A stretch of DNA of 43,720 nt, from NCBI GenBank assembly GCA_003222305.1, contig QHVQ01000039.1, positions 1-43,720 of the forward strand, written 5' to 3'. The position numbers and the translations under genes are program-made. Origin of the DNA: Acidobacteriota bacterium. GTDB lineage: Bacteria; Acidobacteriota; Polarisedimenticolia; Gp22-AA2; AA152. Position 1 is the first letter of the stretch; every line of letters starts with the position of its first letter. Below the pieces are notes generated by a model. That model was not told the origin of the DNA. It saw only the letters and a list, made by a program, of their open reading frames with translations, and made no database searches. Shown one piece after another: positions 15,929 to 23,582 of the stretch.

Positions 15929-16567
15929 ATGAGATTCAGTGAACAGGCGAACCTGCCAACGCGCTTCGGGAATTTCCGGGTCCAGGCCGTTCAGGAAGAG
16001 GCTGGAGGCGAGGAACACCTGATGATCCTGCGGGGCGAGGTACGGGGAAAAGGGGAGGTGCCGGTCCGCATACACTCGGAATGCATGACCGGCGACGTGA
16101 TGGGCTCCCTCCGGTGCGATTGCCGGGACCAGCTGGAGAAGGCGCTGCGCCTTATCGATGAGGAGGGAGCAGGGATCCTCATCTACTTGCGACAGGAAGG
16201 TAGAGGCATCGGACTGATGAACAAGATTCAGGCTTACTCGCTTCAGGAGCGGGGATACGACACCGTGGAAGCCAATCATCGTCTAGGATTCGAGGATGAT
16301 TTGCGGGATTATGATCTGGCGGTGCGCATCCTCAAGTGCCTGGGCGTGAATTCGGTGGCCCTCATCACCAACAATCCTGAGAAGATCGACGCGCTCTCGC
16401 GGGGCGGGATCCGGGTGGCGCGGCGCATTCCGCTGGTGGTCTCCCCCAACCGTTTCAATGCGGTATACCTCAAGACCAAAAGGTCGAAGCTGGGACATCT
16501 CTCTGCCGAGGAGACGGAAGAGGAGCACCTGCCGTTGGCCTCTTCAGAGAAGGGGCGCAAAGCTTGA
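15929..16567 (+). CDS. ribA: GTP cyclohydrolase II
   Basis: 212 residues, a stand-alone RibA without a fused DHBP synthase domain. The zinc site C52, C63 and C65 is present (SECMTGDVMG then LRCDC), as are the RQEGRGIGL catalytic loop and the NNPEKI segment. It converts GTP to diaminoribosylaminopyrimidinone phosphate, the first step of riboflavin synthesis. ATG 15929 matches the family N-terminus and lies about 11 bases after GGGGAGG; longer in-frame starts would include the promoter. It is translationally coupled to folE (TTGA overlap) and is first in an operon of three GTP ring-opening enzymes. Confidence 0.93.
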   Translation: MRFSEQANLPTRFGNFRVQAVQEEAGGEEHLMILRGEVRGKGEVPVRIHSECMTGDVMGSLRCDCRDQLEKALRLIDEEGAGILIYLRQEGRGIGLMNKIQAYSLQERGYDTVEANHRLGFEDDLRDYDLAVRILKCLGVNSVALITNNPEKIDALSRGGIRVARRIPLVVSPNRFNAVYLKTKRSKLGHLSAEETEEEHLPLASSEKGRKA

Positions 16568-17190
16568 GCCAACGGCGTTCCCGCGTCGACCTCCGCCAGT
16601 CTGAATTCGATCGCCCGAGGATGGAGCGCGGGGTCCGAATGTTCCTGGAGGGGATGGGAGCGGTGGTCTCTCGACGGGACCTTCGGGACACCCCCAGACT
16701 GGTGGCCCGGGCCTGGAGCGAGGAGCTGTTGGCGGGGTACCGATCGGGGAAGGGCCCGCGGCTGAAGCCACTGGCGGAGCCCCCCCCCGACGCGCTGGTG
16801 GTCGTGCGGGGGATCCGGTTCGTCTCCATCTGCAGGCATCATCTTCTACCCTTTGTCGGGACTGCCTCTGTGGCATATCTCCCGGACCGATGTCTGGCCG
16901 GATTCTCATCGATGGCGCGGCTGGTGGATGCCATGGCCCGCCGCCTCCAGATCCAAGAAGAACTCTCGGAGCAGATTTTGGATCGCCTCGAGGCGTCCCT
17001 TTCCCCCAAAGGATCCGCCTGCCTGTTGGAGGCGTCCCACGAATGTATGACCTGTCGCGGGGCGCTCCAGCCGACCGCCCGCGTAGCCACGTTGCGAGTC
17101 CGGGGGGTTTTCGAGACGGAAGCGGCGCGTCGGCGGGAGGTGGTGGCGCTGCTTCAGGCCCCCCCCGGGGCTGTCGGAGTGGGACATTGA
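16564..17190 (+). CDS. folE: GTP cyclohydrolase I
   Basis: 208 residues. The zinc ligands are C90 and H93 in ICRHHLLPF and C161 in HECMTCRG; the family's more usual C-E-H-H is C-R-H-H here. It makes dihydroneopterin triphosphate from GTP, the entry to folate and tetrahydrobiopterin-type pterins, and also the substrate of QueD/PTPS enzymes such as the one two genes downstream. It starts at TTG 16564 inside the ribA stop codon (TTGA) and ends over the next gene's TTG in the same way. Confidence 0.92.
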   Translation: MSQRRSRVDLRQSEFDRPRMERGVRMFLEGMGAVVSRRDLRDTPRLVARAWSEELLAGYRSGKGPRLKPLAEPPPDALVVVRGIRFVSICRHHLLPFVGTASVAYLPDRCLAGFSSMARLVDAMARRLQIQEELSEQILDRLEASLSPKGSACLLEASHECMTCRGALQPTARVATLRVRGVFETEAARRREVVALLQAPPGAVGVGH

Positions 17191-17915
17191 AGGACAGCCA
17201 AGGGGGTGTCCGCCTCGTCACGTTCGACGTGGGGGGCACGCTTATCCATCCCAATCCTTCCGTGGGGGCGGTTTACGCCGAGGTCCTCACGCGGCGGGGC
17301 TTTGCGTGCGAGGCCGCCGACGTGGACTCGGCGTTCGAGCGGGCCTGGGAAGCGGCGGCCCGACGGGTCCCTCCTGCTCCGGAACGCTACCGCAGGTCTC
17401 CCGGGGGCGAGAGGGGCTATTGGAAAGGGGTGCTCAAGGGGACCGTGGCTGAACTCGGCGGCGGGGAGCCCCCCGCCGGAGCGGCCGAGGAGCTTTTCGA
17501 ACGGTTTGCTCAGGCCGACACCTGGCGAGTCTATCCGGAGGTGCCGGAGATTCTGGAGGGGCTCGCACAGCGTGGCATCCCGATGGGAGTGATCTCCAAC
17601 TGGGACAGTCGCCTGCCGCGCCTCCTGAGGGAGTTGGACCTGAGACGCCATTTCGGCCCCATCGTCGTCTCCTCCCTCGAGGATTGTGAGAAGCCGGATC
17701 GTCGCATCTTTCTGGTCGCTGCCCGGCGCGCCGGCGTGCGGCCGGAGGAAGTTCTGCACGTCGGAGACCGCGACGTCGAGGACCTGGAAGGGGCGCGTCG
17801 CGCGGGGTTCCGTGCCCTCAAGGTGGAGCGTCATAATGGCGAAGGGGCCGGGCTCGGTCTCGTGCTCCGGTGGCTGGAGCGGGAGAAGATCACCGCTTGC
17901 GGGTCGATACCATGA
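17187..17915 (+). CDS. HAD-superfamily hydrolase, REG2/HDHD3-like
   Basis: 242 residues with all four HAD motifs: I, TFDVGGTLIHP, where the usual second Asp is Gly as in REG2/HDHD3-like members; II, ISNWDSRL; III, EKPDRRIF with the lysine; and IV, GDRDVEDLEGA. The helical cap lies between I and II. Its position between folE and queD makes it a candidate for removing phosphate from a pterin or flavin intermediate. Dephosphorylation of the ribityl-pyrimidine phosphate or of dihydroneopterin phosphate is often done by HAD enzymes, but this is inference. Loss of the general acid/base Asp in motif I may lower phosphatase activity. It starts at TTG 17187. Confidence 0.8.
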   Translation: MKDSQGGVRLVTFDVGGTLIHPNPSVGAVYAEVLTRRGFACEAADVDSAFERAWEAAARRVPPAPERYRRSPGGERGYWKGVLKGTVAELGGGEPPAGAAEELFERFAQADTWRVYPEVPEILEGLAQRGIPMGVISNWDSRLPRLLRELDLRRHFGPIVVSSLEDCEKPDRRIFLVAARRAGVRPEEVLHVGDRDVEDLEGARRAGFRALKVERHNGEGAGLGLVLRWLEREKITACGSIP

Positions 17916-18226
17916 TCCTCAGCAAGCGGTTCAGGTTTGAAGCGGCTCATCGCCTCCCACGATATAAAGGTCCGTGCTTCGATTTGCACGGTCACAGCTA
18001 CGAGCTCCACGTGTCCCTGGAAATGCCGGTGGACGCCGACACCGGAATGACTCTGGATTTCTTCCGGCTGGAAGCGGCGGTGCGCGAGAAGGTGCTGGAC
18101 AGGCTGGATCACAAGAACATCAACGACCTCTGGATCTGGGAGGTGCTGAAACCCCATTTTCCGGAGATGGTGGAGGTGAAGCTCTTCGAGACTGCCGACA
18201 GCTCGGTCACCTACCGAGGGAAGTGA
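17912..18226 (+). CDS. queD: 6-pyruvoyl-tetrahydropterin synthase / QueD-like protein with an internal deletion
   Basis: 104 residues, shorter than the usual 118-140. It keeps the zinc histidines (AAHRL H13, LHGHS H26 and H28), the catalytic Cys22 (GPCFDLHG) and the LDHKNIND acid/base pair (D66, H67). Directly after LDHKNINDL it jumps to WIWEVLKP. In E. coli QueD about 14 residues carrying the N-P-T-S-E motif lie between these two points. The late E-T-A region and the YRGK end are normal. It should act on dihydroneopterin triphosphate from FolE, giving carboxy-tetrahydropterin or a biopterin precursor, if the shortened pocket still works. The start is ATG 17912, overlapping the HAD stop (ATGA). 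Confidence 0.85.
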   Translation: MILSKRFRFEAAHRLPRYKGPCFDLHGHSYELHVSLEMPVDADTGMTLDFFRLEAAVREKVLDRLDHKNINDLWIWEVLKPHFPEMVEVKLFETADSSVTYRGK

Positions 18227-18240
18227 GGGCGGGGAATCGG

Positions 18241-18468
18241 ATGAAGGATCGAGAACAGCTCATCGTGCAGATCCGGCGGTACCCCCACGCCAGCTGGGGA
18301 ACGCTGCCACGCCAGAATGGATCGTGGGAGTGTTTTTTTGAAATCCCGGGGCCGCGGGGCAATCAGAGGCTGCATGCCTACGGCAAGGACGAGATTGATG
18401 TTCTGGAGAAAATGTTGGAAATACTCCAGAGGGAGCACATCTCCCCAGGGGAGAGGGAGCGACCATGA
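18241..18468 (+). CDS. Small conserved-looking protein between queD and moaA
   Basis: 75 residues, not recognised. It is charged, with predicted strands in the first half (LIVQIRRYPHASWGT, WECFFEIPG) and a C-terminal helix (EIDVLEKMLEILQREH). No Cys cluster, signal or membrane segment is seen. It begins 14 bases after queD and its stop overlaps the moaA start (ATGA), so it is made together with the pterin enzymes. It could be a regulatory or accessory subunit. Confidence 0.6.
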   Translation: MKDREQLIVQIRRYPHASWGTLPRQNGSWECFFEIPGPRGNQRLHAYGKDEIDVLEKMLEILQREHISPGERERP

Positions 18469-19463
18469 GACCCGCCCTGGTGGACAGTTTCGGGCGAATC
18501 CATCGGAGTCTTCGCCTCTCAGTTACCGATCGTTGCAACTTTCGCTGTCCTTACTGCATGCCTGCAAAGGACGTGATTTTTCAGCCACGGGCGGAGCTCC
18601 TCACCTACGAAGAGTTCGAGCGGTTGGTGCACGTGGGTGTCCGCCTCGGGATCCGCGAGGTGCGGATCACCGGAGGTGAGCCGCTGGTTCGGCGAGACCT
18701 CCCACGCCTGGTCCATCTCCTGGCGGAAGTCCAGGGAATCGAGGATTTGAGTCTCACCACGAATGGATTCTATCTCCAGGAGCTGGCAGAAGAGCTGAAA
18801 GAGGCGGGGCTGCGACGGATCAATGTGAGTCTCGACACGCTTCGAAGAGATCGCTTCCAGAGGCTGTGTGGAGTGGACGCTTTGGAGCGGGTCCTGCAGG
18901 GGATCGAAGCGGCCCTCGGGGCGGGCCTGGCGCCGGTGAAGGTAAACGCCGTCCTCCTGCGCGGGCTCAACGACGACGAGGCGCTGGATCTGGTGGATTG
19001 GGCCCGGGAGAGAGATATTTCCTTCCGATTCATTGAGCTGATGCCCATCGGCGGCGGCCCCATCCGGGGAGGCGAGTATTTGGTACCAGGCTCAGAAGTG
19101 AAGGCCCGGATCGAAGGCCGCCACCCGCTGATCCCAAAACGGGACGGGGACCCGAGCTCACCGGCAAGGACGTATCGCTTTGCCGATGGACGAGGGGAGG
19201 TGGGATTCATCAATCCCATGACCGAGCCGTTCTGCTCGCGCTGCGACAGGGTGCGCCTCACCGCGGACGGGAAGATCCGCAACTGTCTCTTCGACCGAAG
19301 CGAGCTGGACCTGAGAGGGCCTTTGCGATTGGGGGCTTCCGGGGAGGAGTTGGAAGCGATCTGGCGCCTGGCAGTGCGGAACAAGGGTGTAGGCGGATGC
19401 GTGGAGCTGGAGCGGGGAGCCGGACCGATTCCCACACGTCGCATGTGGCAGATCGGGGGTTAG
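18465..19463 (+). CDS. moaA: GTP 3',8-cyclase, molybdopterin biosynthesis
   Basis: 332 residues, full length. The radical-SAM cluster is C24-x3-C28-x2-C31 (TDRCNFRCPYC). The second [4Fe-4S] site, which binds GTP, is C257, C260 and C274 (FCSRCDRVRL... RNC). The protein ends in the Gly-Gly tail that MoaA needs for catalysis. It converts GTP to 3',8-cyclo-GTP, then cyclic pyranopterin with MoaC, which is not in this window. It depends on the Fe-S assembly system, part of which is encoded 12 kb downstream. Confidence 0.95.
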   Translation: MRPALVDSFGRIHRSLRLSVTDRCNFRCPYCMPAKDVIFQPRAELLTYEEFERLVHVGVRLGIREVRITGGEPLVRRDLPRLVHLLAEVQGIEDLSLTTNGFYLQELAEELKEAGLRRINVSLDTLRRDRFQRLCGVDALERVLQGIEAALGAGLAPVKVNAVLLRGLNDDEALDLVDWARERDISFRFIELMPIGGGPIRGGEYLVPGSEVKARIEGRHPLIPKRDGDPSSPARTYRFADGRGEVGFINPMTEPFCSRCDRVRLTADGKIRNCLFDRSELDLRGPLRLGASGEELEAIWRLAVRNKGVGGCVELERGAGPIPTRRMWQIGG

Positions 19464-19472
19464 ACCCGGGGC

Positions 19473-20240
19473 ATGCTCTTTTCGTGGCTTGCCTCGGTGC
19501 TGGCCCTTGGGGGCCTAACGTCCCTCCTGCTGGTGGAACCGAAAGACTTCGGTACCGGCTTCCATGCCTTCATCGGTGCCCTGGCGTCGCTCTTCCTCGC
19601 TGCCGGCCTGGCAGGTGGAACCCTTCGGGGCAGTACTGGATGGGCGGCGTTGCTTTCCACTGCAGGATGGGTTCTCCTGACCCGCTGGGGGCGGGTCCCG
19701 TGGATTAGGCCCTCCCTCTTGGTGCCGGTCCTCCTGACGGGTGTCTCGCTTCTTGCCGGCCCAGAGTCGCCACCCCGCGCATCGCTTCTGACGCTTGGGA
19801 TGTGGGTGGCGCCCGGCAATGCCGTAGCCGCCTCCCTCCTCCTTGGGTCGGTCTCCCTGGCGATGCTTCTGGGGCACTGGTATTTGGTCATCCCGGGTCT
19901 ACCCATCCGACATCTAAGACGGATGACCTGGTTTCTGGCCGTGTGCATCGCGCTTCGAGCAGCGCTGGGCCTTGTTTCTCTGGGGGCAGCGCGGCCGATT
20001 CCAGCTCTCGGAGTCCTCTCCGCTTGGCAAGTCGCCGGGGGGATTACCGCCTTCTTCTTTTGGCAGAGAGTGGCCATCGGGCTTGTGGCTCCGGCGATCC
20101 TGACCTTCATGGTAGACCGCACCGTTCGAATCAGCTCGACGCAGTCTGCCACCGGTCTTCTGTTCGTAGCCATGATCTTCGTTCTCGTCGGGGAAATGAT
20201 ATCCCGCTTTCTCTTCGTATCCATGGGAATCCCGCAGTGA
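19473..20240 (+). CDS. Polytopic membrane protein of unknown function
   Basis: 255 residues with about seven or eight hydrophobic segments and very few charged loops. Notable conserved-looking points are GHWYLVIPGLP in a mid segment, WQR in a later one, and STQSATGLLF before the last helix. The intramembrane His and Trp-Gln-Arg residues would suit a haem or quinone-linked membrane protein, but I cannot assign a family. It begins nine bases after moaA. The following zinc-ribbon gene starts at or just after its stop. Confidence 0.7.
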   Translation: MLFSWLASVLALGGLTSLLLVEPKDFGTGFHAFIGALASLFLAAGLAGGTLRGSTGWAALLSTAGWVLLTRWGRVPWIRPSLLVPVLLTGVSLLAGPESPPRASLLTLGMWVAPGNAVAASLLLGSVSLAMLLGHWYLVIPGLPIRHLRRMTWFLAVCIALRAALGLVSLGAARPIPALGVLSAWQVAGGITAFFFWQRVAIGLVAPAILTFMVDRTVRISSTQSATGLLFVAMIFVLVGEMISRFLFVSMGIPQ

Positions 20241-20260
20241 GGGGGTCACGCGGCCCAACC

Positions 20261-20707
20261 ATGACGGTGCAGTTCCTTTGCCCGGGCTGCGAGAAGGAGC
20301 GGGTGCAATCTCTGCCGATCCCGGCGGGAACCTATCGCTGTCCGGAATGTCTTGCTGAGTTACCATCTCTTCCTCCCGGGAAGCTAATGGAGGGTGGAGA
20401 TCTGACCCGCTGCGTGGTCTGCGCGGGAGAGCGTTTCTACAGCCAGAGGGATTTCAATCAGCGACTCGGGTGCCTGGTGGCAGGCATCGGAGCAGCGCTG
20501 AGTCCTTTTACCTACGGGATCAGCCTGTTGATCTGTCTTGCCGTCGACCTGGGACTCTACTTCCTTCTCAAGCAGGTAACGGTCTGCTATCGCTGCGGCG
20601 CCATCTATCGAAGTGTGCCCAAGAATCCTGATCACGGCCCTTTCGACCTGCATGTGGCGGAGGCCGAGATGCAGGAGAGCAGGTATCTTCGGCGAGGTAA
20701 TCCTTGA
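20261..20707 (+). CDS. Zinc-ribbon membrane protein
   Basis: 148 residues. The N-terminal zinc ribbon has CPGC then CPEC about 20 residues apart; a second CxxC pair (RCVVCAG) and a later CYRC could form another metal site. Two adjacent hydrophobic stretches (LVAGIGAALSPFTYGIS and LLICLAVDLGLYFLL) form a membrane hairpin between them. I use ATG 20261; an in-frame GTG at 20237 overlaps the previous stop (GTGA) and is possible. The next gene overlaps by TTGA. Function unknown. Confidence 0.65.
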   Translation: MTVQFLCPGCEKERVQSLPIPAGTYRCPECLAELPSLPPGKLMEGGDLTRCVVCAGERFYSQRDFNQRLGCLVAGIGAALSPFTYGISLLICLAVDLGLYFLLKQVTVCYRCGAIYRSVPKNPDHGPFDLHVAEAEMQESRYLRRGNP

Positions 20708-21597
20708 GGAACGATGAAAACGGAGGAGCCCAGCTTCCCCCGGACACCCCGCTGGATGGGCGTGCCGATGCGAGCGTCGTGACCCAATTCTTCCTGCTTC
20801 CGCTCGCGGTGGTGGCCGGGCTTCTGGGAGTGTTTCTCCTTTACACCCTGGCCACGCGAAGGGTCCCGACTGCGAGAGACTACCTGGAGACCCTGCGCTC
20901 GGGGCGTTTCAACCAACGCTGGCAAGCAGCCTTCGAGCTCTCCAACCTTCTCAAGAAGAAGGACGCTTCAGTCGGCGATCCGGGCATGCTAAGTGAGATG
21001 GTAAAGATCTTCCAGGAGTCGGTGACCAGCCCTGACGAAGATCCCAGGGTCAAACGCTACTTGGCCCTGGCTCTCGGCGACTCGGCATCGGCGCAGGCAA
21101 TCGATCCGTTGCTCAAGGCCGCAAGGGGTGAGGATTCCGAGACCCGCCTTTATGCGCTGTGGGGTCTCGCCCATCTGAAAGCTGTTGAGGCTAAAGAGCT
21201 TTTTCGGGAGGGACTGACGGATGCCGACCCCACTGTCCGGTCGATCTGTGCGTTTGGGCTTGGGGTGCTCTCCGAACATCCCGATTTGACCGATGTTGAG
21301 CCGCTACTGAAAGATCCGGTCCCGGATGTAAGGTGGAATGCGGCTCTCGCTCTTGCCCGCAATGGGTCCGCGTCGGGAGAATCGGTGCTTATCGAATTAC
21401 TGGATCGAAAATACCTCGATGCATTTCCCGGTCTGAAGTCCCCCGACAAGACCGAGCTAATCTTAAACGCGTTGAGGGGTCTGAAGCACTTGAAAACGCA
21501 TGGCTTAAGTGAGAAGCTTCGCCGCTTGGCAAATGCCGATCCGGATCCCAACGTACGGAAAGCTGCCAGGAGCTGGGATATCAGCGATCCGTCTTGA
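20704..21597 (+). CDS. Membrane-anchored HEAT-repeat protein
   Basis: 297 residues: a short cytoplasmic N-terminus, one membrane helix (about 28-48) and a series of about five HEAT/PBS-lyase-type helical repeats (about 70-290) with motifs such as DPRVKRYLALALGDSAS, DPTVRSICAFGLGVL and VPDVRWNAALALARNG. HEAT arrays bind other proteins. With the two genes before it, it makes a small membrane set co-transcribed with the pterin operon. The start is TTG 20704, overlapping the stop of the zinc-ribbon gene. Confidence 0.75.
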   Translation: MRNDENGGAQLPPDTPLDGRADASVVTQFFLLPLAVVAGLLGVFLLYTLATRRVPTARDYLETLRSGRFNQRWQAAFELSNLLKKKDASVGDPGMLSEMVKIFQESVTSPDEDPRVKRYLALALGDSASAQAIDPLLKAARGEDSETRLYALWGLAHLKAVEAKELFREGLTDADPTVRSICAFGLGVLSEHPDLTDVEPLLKDPVPDVRWNAALALARNGSASGESVLIELLDRKYLDAFPGLKSPDKTELILNALRGLKHLKTHGLSEKLRRLANADPDPNVRKAARSWDISDPS

Positions 21598-21656
21598 TTC
21601 TGGCCCGAGAGCCGACAATTTCTTGTATTTTAGTGGTTTGTAAGCTTTTTCATTCC

Positions 21657-21685
21657 TTGACACCCTTGCACTGTCCGGCTAGAAT
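21657..21685 (+). promoter_or_regulatory. Strong sigma70-type promoter of the IscU-like/nuoIB module
   Basis: TTGACA (21657-21662), 17-base spacer, TAGAAT (21680-21685): 11 of 12 matches. Transcription would start near 21692, leaving about 170 bases of leader before the IscU-like gene. Confidence 0.8.
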
Positions 21686-21722
21686 AACCGGTCGAAGGAA
21701 GTAGTCCTACGGCCTTCCACCG

Positions 21723-21746
21723 CCTCCCGGCCAAATAGTCGGGAGG
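21723..21746 (+). promoter_or_regulatory. Leader hairpin that hides a ribosome-binding site
   Basis: CCTCCCG (21723-21729) pairs perfectly with CGGGAGG (21740-21746). The 3' arm is part of GGGAGGAG, an ideal Shine-Dalgarno two bases before ATG 21751. The stem would block translation of the 61-codon frame that follows. Confidence 0.45.
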
Positions 21747-21750
21747 AGCA

Positions 21751-21936
21751 ATGGACATCCCAGCGTGCTCCACATTGGTTATCAGAGGGGCCCGCGGTTG
21801 CGCCCGGCGGTCCGACGTGCTTTCCCCGCAGATGATCTGGTTCTGGACTTCCTTCGGGCTTAGTGGCGATTCGGGGTTTGCCTACGCACAGGGAATACAC
21901 TCAGCAGCTTCTGGAGCACTATCACCATCCCCGTAA
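21751..21936 (+). CDS. Possible 61-codon leader ORF ahead of and overlapping the IscU-like gene
   Basis: This frame has the best ribosome site in the region and starts 60 bases after the predicted transcription start. The peptide resembles nothing known and has two cysteines (PACS, RGCARR). It overlaps the first 74 bases of the IscU-like frame, which itself lacks a clear ribosome site. It may be a regulatory leader peptide that couples translation, or an artefact of chance. Confidence 0.3.
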   Translation: MDIPACSTLVIRGARGCARRSDVLSPQMIWFWTSFGLSGDSGFAYAQGIHSAASGALSPSP

Positions 21937-22342
21937 TGTTGGGGAGCTGCCCGGAGCAGATGCCGTGGTGACCGTGGGCAGCCCTACTCACGGGGACGTG
22001 ATGCAGCTCAGTCTCCGTATCACCGAGGGGCGGGTAGCGGATGCCCGATTCAAGACCTTCGGTTGCGCCGTAGCCATAGCGGCCGGCTCTGCGGTGACCG
22101 AGTTGATCCGAGGAATGTCGCTGGAAGAAATGGAGCGGCTGAGCAATTCTAGAGTAGTGCAGGCTCTTGGTGGGGTTCCGGAGAACAAGATGGGTTGCTC
22201 GGTGCTCGCCGAACAGGCAATCCGGGAGGCTCTCGCGGTCTACCGAGCCAAGCGCACTGGAGGCCTCGTGGAAGTCCAGAGCCAGGAACCGATTCAGGGG
22301 ACCGCTGCCGGCTCGGCGGCGGGAATACCCCTGCAGAGATAA
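21863..22342 (+). CDS. IscU/NifU-N-like Fe-S scaffold protein with altered ligand residues
   Basis: 159 residues. It aligns along its length with IscU: LLEHYHHPRNVGEL, GSPTHGDVM, ARFKTFGCAVAIA, a central helix and MGCSVLAEQAI. The aspartate and the second and third cysteines are kept, but the first cysteine (PACGD in IscU) is His (PTHGD) and the His before the last Cys is Gly. The C-terminal 25 residues are an extra Gly/Ala tail. It may still hold a cluster with His in place of Cys. The start is taken as GTG 21863; an in-frame stop lies just upstream. It precedes the genes for two Fe-S subunits of complex I. Confidence 0.82.
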   Translation: MAIRGLPTHREYTQQLLEHYHHPRNVGELPGADAVVTVGSPTHGDVMQLSLRITEGRVADARFKTFGCAVAIAAGSAVTELIRGMSLEEMERLSNSRVVQALGGVPENKMGCSVLAEQAIREALAVYRAKRTGGLVEVQSQEPIQGTAAGSAAGIPLQR

Positions 22343-22400
22343 GCTTCCTCCCCTAGCGCCGTAAGGAAAGCGTCGGGAGAGGATTGGGAGGGAACCCAAG

Positions 22401-23090
22401 GTGGCAACGTTGCGCCAGATTGTACAGACCATTGAAGACGTCCCGCCGGGCTACGAACAGATTTTTCCCCGTGTCGTCCTCCGCTACCGGGAAATCCATG
22501 AGGTGATGCTCTATTTTCTCACCTCCCTCGGCCGGGACTTCATTGATATCGTCGAGTTGGGAGTGGGAGCTGGGGAACTCACCTCCGAAGTCCTGCGTCG
22601 ATTTCCGGAGGCGGGAGTGGAAGCCATCGATCTCTCCCCCAAGATGCTCGAGGTGGCCAGCCAGAAGCTGCTCCCCTATAAGGATAGGGTGAACCTCATC
22701 CACTCCGATTTCGGGACCTACGAGTTCATGCGGGAGTACGACCTGGCGATCTCTTCGATGGCCATGCACCACCTACCGGACAAGGACAAGCTGAAGCTGA
22801 TGAAGAGCATCCATCGTTCGCTGAAGGAGGAAGGGGTCTTCCTGTTCGGGGATCTCGTCCAATCTCCCTCCTCCTACCTCGACAAGAAATTCTTCCGCAT
22901 CTGGAAGAACTACCTCCGGTTCGACGGGCTCTCCAGGGACGAGATCGACTCACGGATGAAGGGGCACTTGAACAACGACCTTCCCGCCACACTGCCGGAA
23001 CTCCTCCACTGGATGAAGGAGGCCGGGTTCCGCGACGTGGACTGCCTGTGGAAGTATTTCAACCATGCCGTGGTGGTCGGGATTAAGTAG
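22401..23090 (+). CDS. Class I SAM-dependent methyltransferase
   Basis: 229 residues with the Rossmann methyltransferase motifs: IVELGVGAGELT (SAM-binding motif I, about 49-60), EAIDLSPKM (motif II acidic residue), SDFGTYEF, and AISSMAMHHLPD (motif IV/post). A helical N-terminus (EDVPPGYEQIFPRVVLRY) may form a cap. The substrate is unknown. Its place between the IscU-like gene and nuoI, with a second methyltransferase of the complex I assembly type two genes on, hints at modifying a respiratory protein or quinone. GTG start, with GGGAGGG upstream; its stop abuts the nuoI start. Confidence 0.8.
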   Translation: MATLRQIVQTIEDVPPGYEQIFPRVVLRYREIHEVMLYFLTSLGRDFIDIVELGVGAGELTSEVLRRFPEAGVEAIDLSPKMLEVASQKLLPYKDRVNLIHSDFGTYEFMREYDLAISSMAMHHLPDKDKLKLMKSIHRSLKEEGVFLFGDLVQSPSSYLDKKFFRIWKNYLRFDGLSRDEIDSRMKGHLNNDLPATLPELLHWMKEAGFRDVDCLWKYFNHAVVVGIK

Positions 23091-23582
23091 GTGCTCGTCC
23101 AGCGGCCACGTGCCCTGACCCTCGGAGAGAGGATTTACCTCCCTGGGATCTTGAAGGGGATGTGGCTCACCTTGAGGCATATGTTTCGGCCGAAGGTGAC
23201 GCTCCGCTACCCTGAGGAAAAATGGCAGGTCCCCGAGTACTACCGGGGGATTCCCGTCCTGGTTTCCGATCAAGACGGCAGAACCAAGTGCGTCGCCTGC
23301 TTCCTTTGCCAATGGGTCTGTCCTCCGCGGGCTATCACTATCAAGGCCCAGGAGCTCCCGTCCAGCAACGTGGAGAAGGGACCCAGGGAATTCGAAATCA
23401 ACATGCTCCGTTGCATCATGTGTGGATACTGTGAAGAGGTCTGCCCGGAAGAGGCCATCTTCATGTCCAAGGAATACGAGCTCACGGGGAGGAGTCGCCA
23501 GGAACTGATCTTTGACAAGGAAAAGCTTCTGCGGCTCGGGGGAACACGGTTTGACACCATCAAGAAATGGGTTCACAAGTGA
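23091..23582 (+). CDS. nuoI: NADH-quinone oxidoreductase subunit I (two [4Fe-4S])
   Basis: 163 residues. Both cluster motifs are complete: [13 protein letters not shown] and [13 protein letters not shown]. The N-terminus ([14 protein letters not shown]... VTLRYPEE) is the typical NuoI/TYKY membrane-contact region. It relays electrons to NuoB in the peripheral arm of complex I. The start is GTG 23091, directly after the methyltransferase stop. Finding nuoI just ahead of nuoB, without nuoA, C-H or J-N, departs from the usual nuoA-N order. The rest of complex I must lie elsewhere, or these are second copies. Confidence 0.93.
   Translation: MLVQRPRALTLGERIYLPGILKGMWLTLRHMFRPKVTLRYPEEKWQVPEYYRGIPVLVSDQDGRTKCVACFLCQWVCPPRAITIKAQELPSSNVEKGPREFEINMLRCIMCGYCEEVCPEEAIFMSKEYELTGRSRQELIFDKEKLLRLGGTRFDTIKKWVHK

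Noticed and set aside
22401-23090. UbiE/COQ5 assignment for the methyltransferase
   Set aside because: SAM motifs are generic, and residues that would mark UbiE were not seen; left as substrate unknown.
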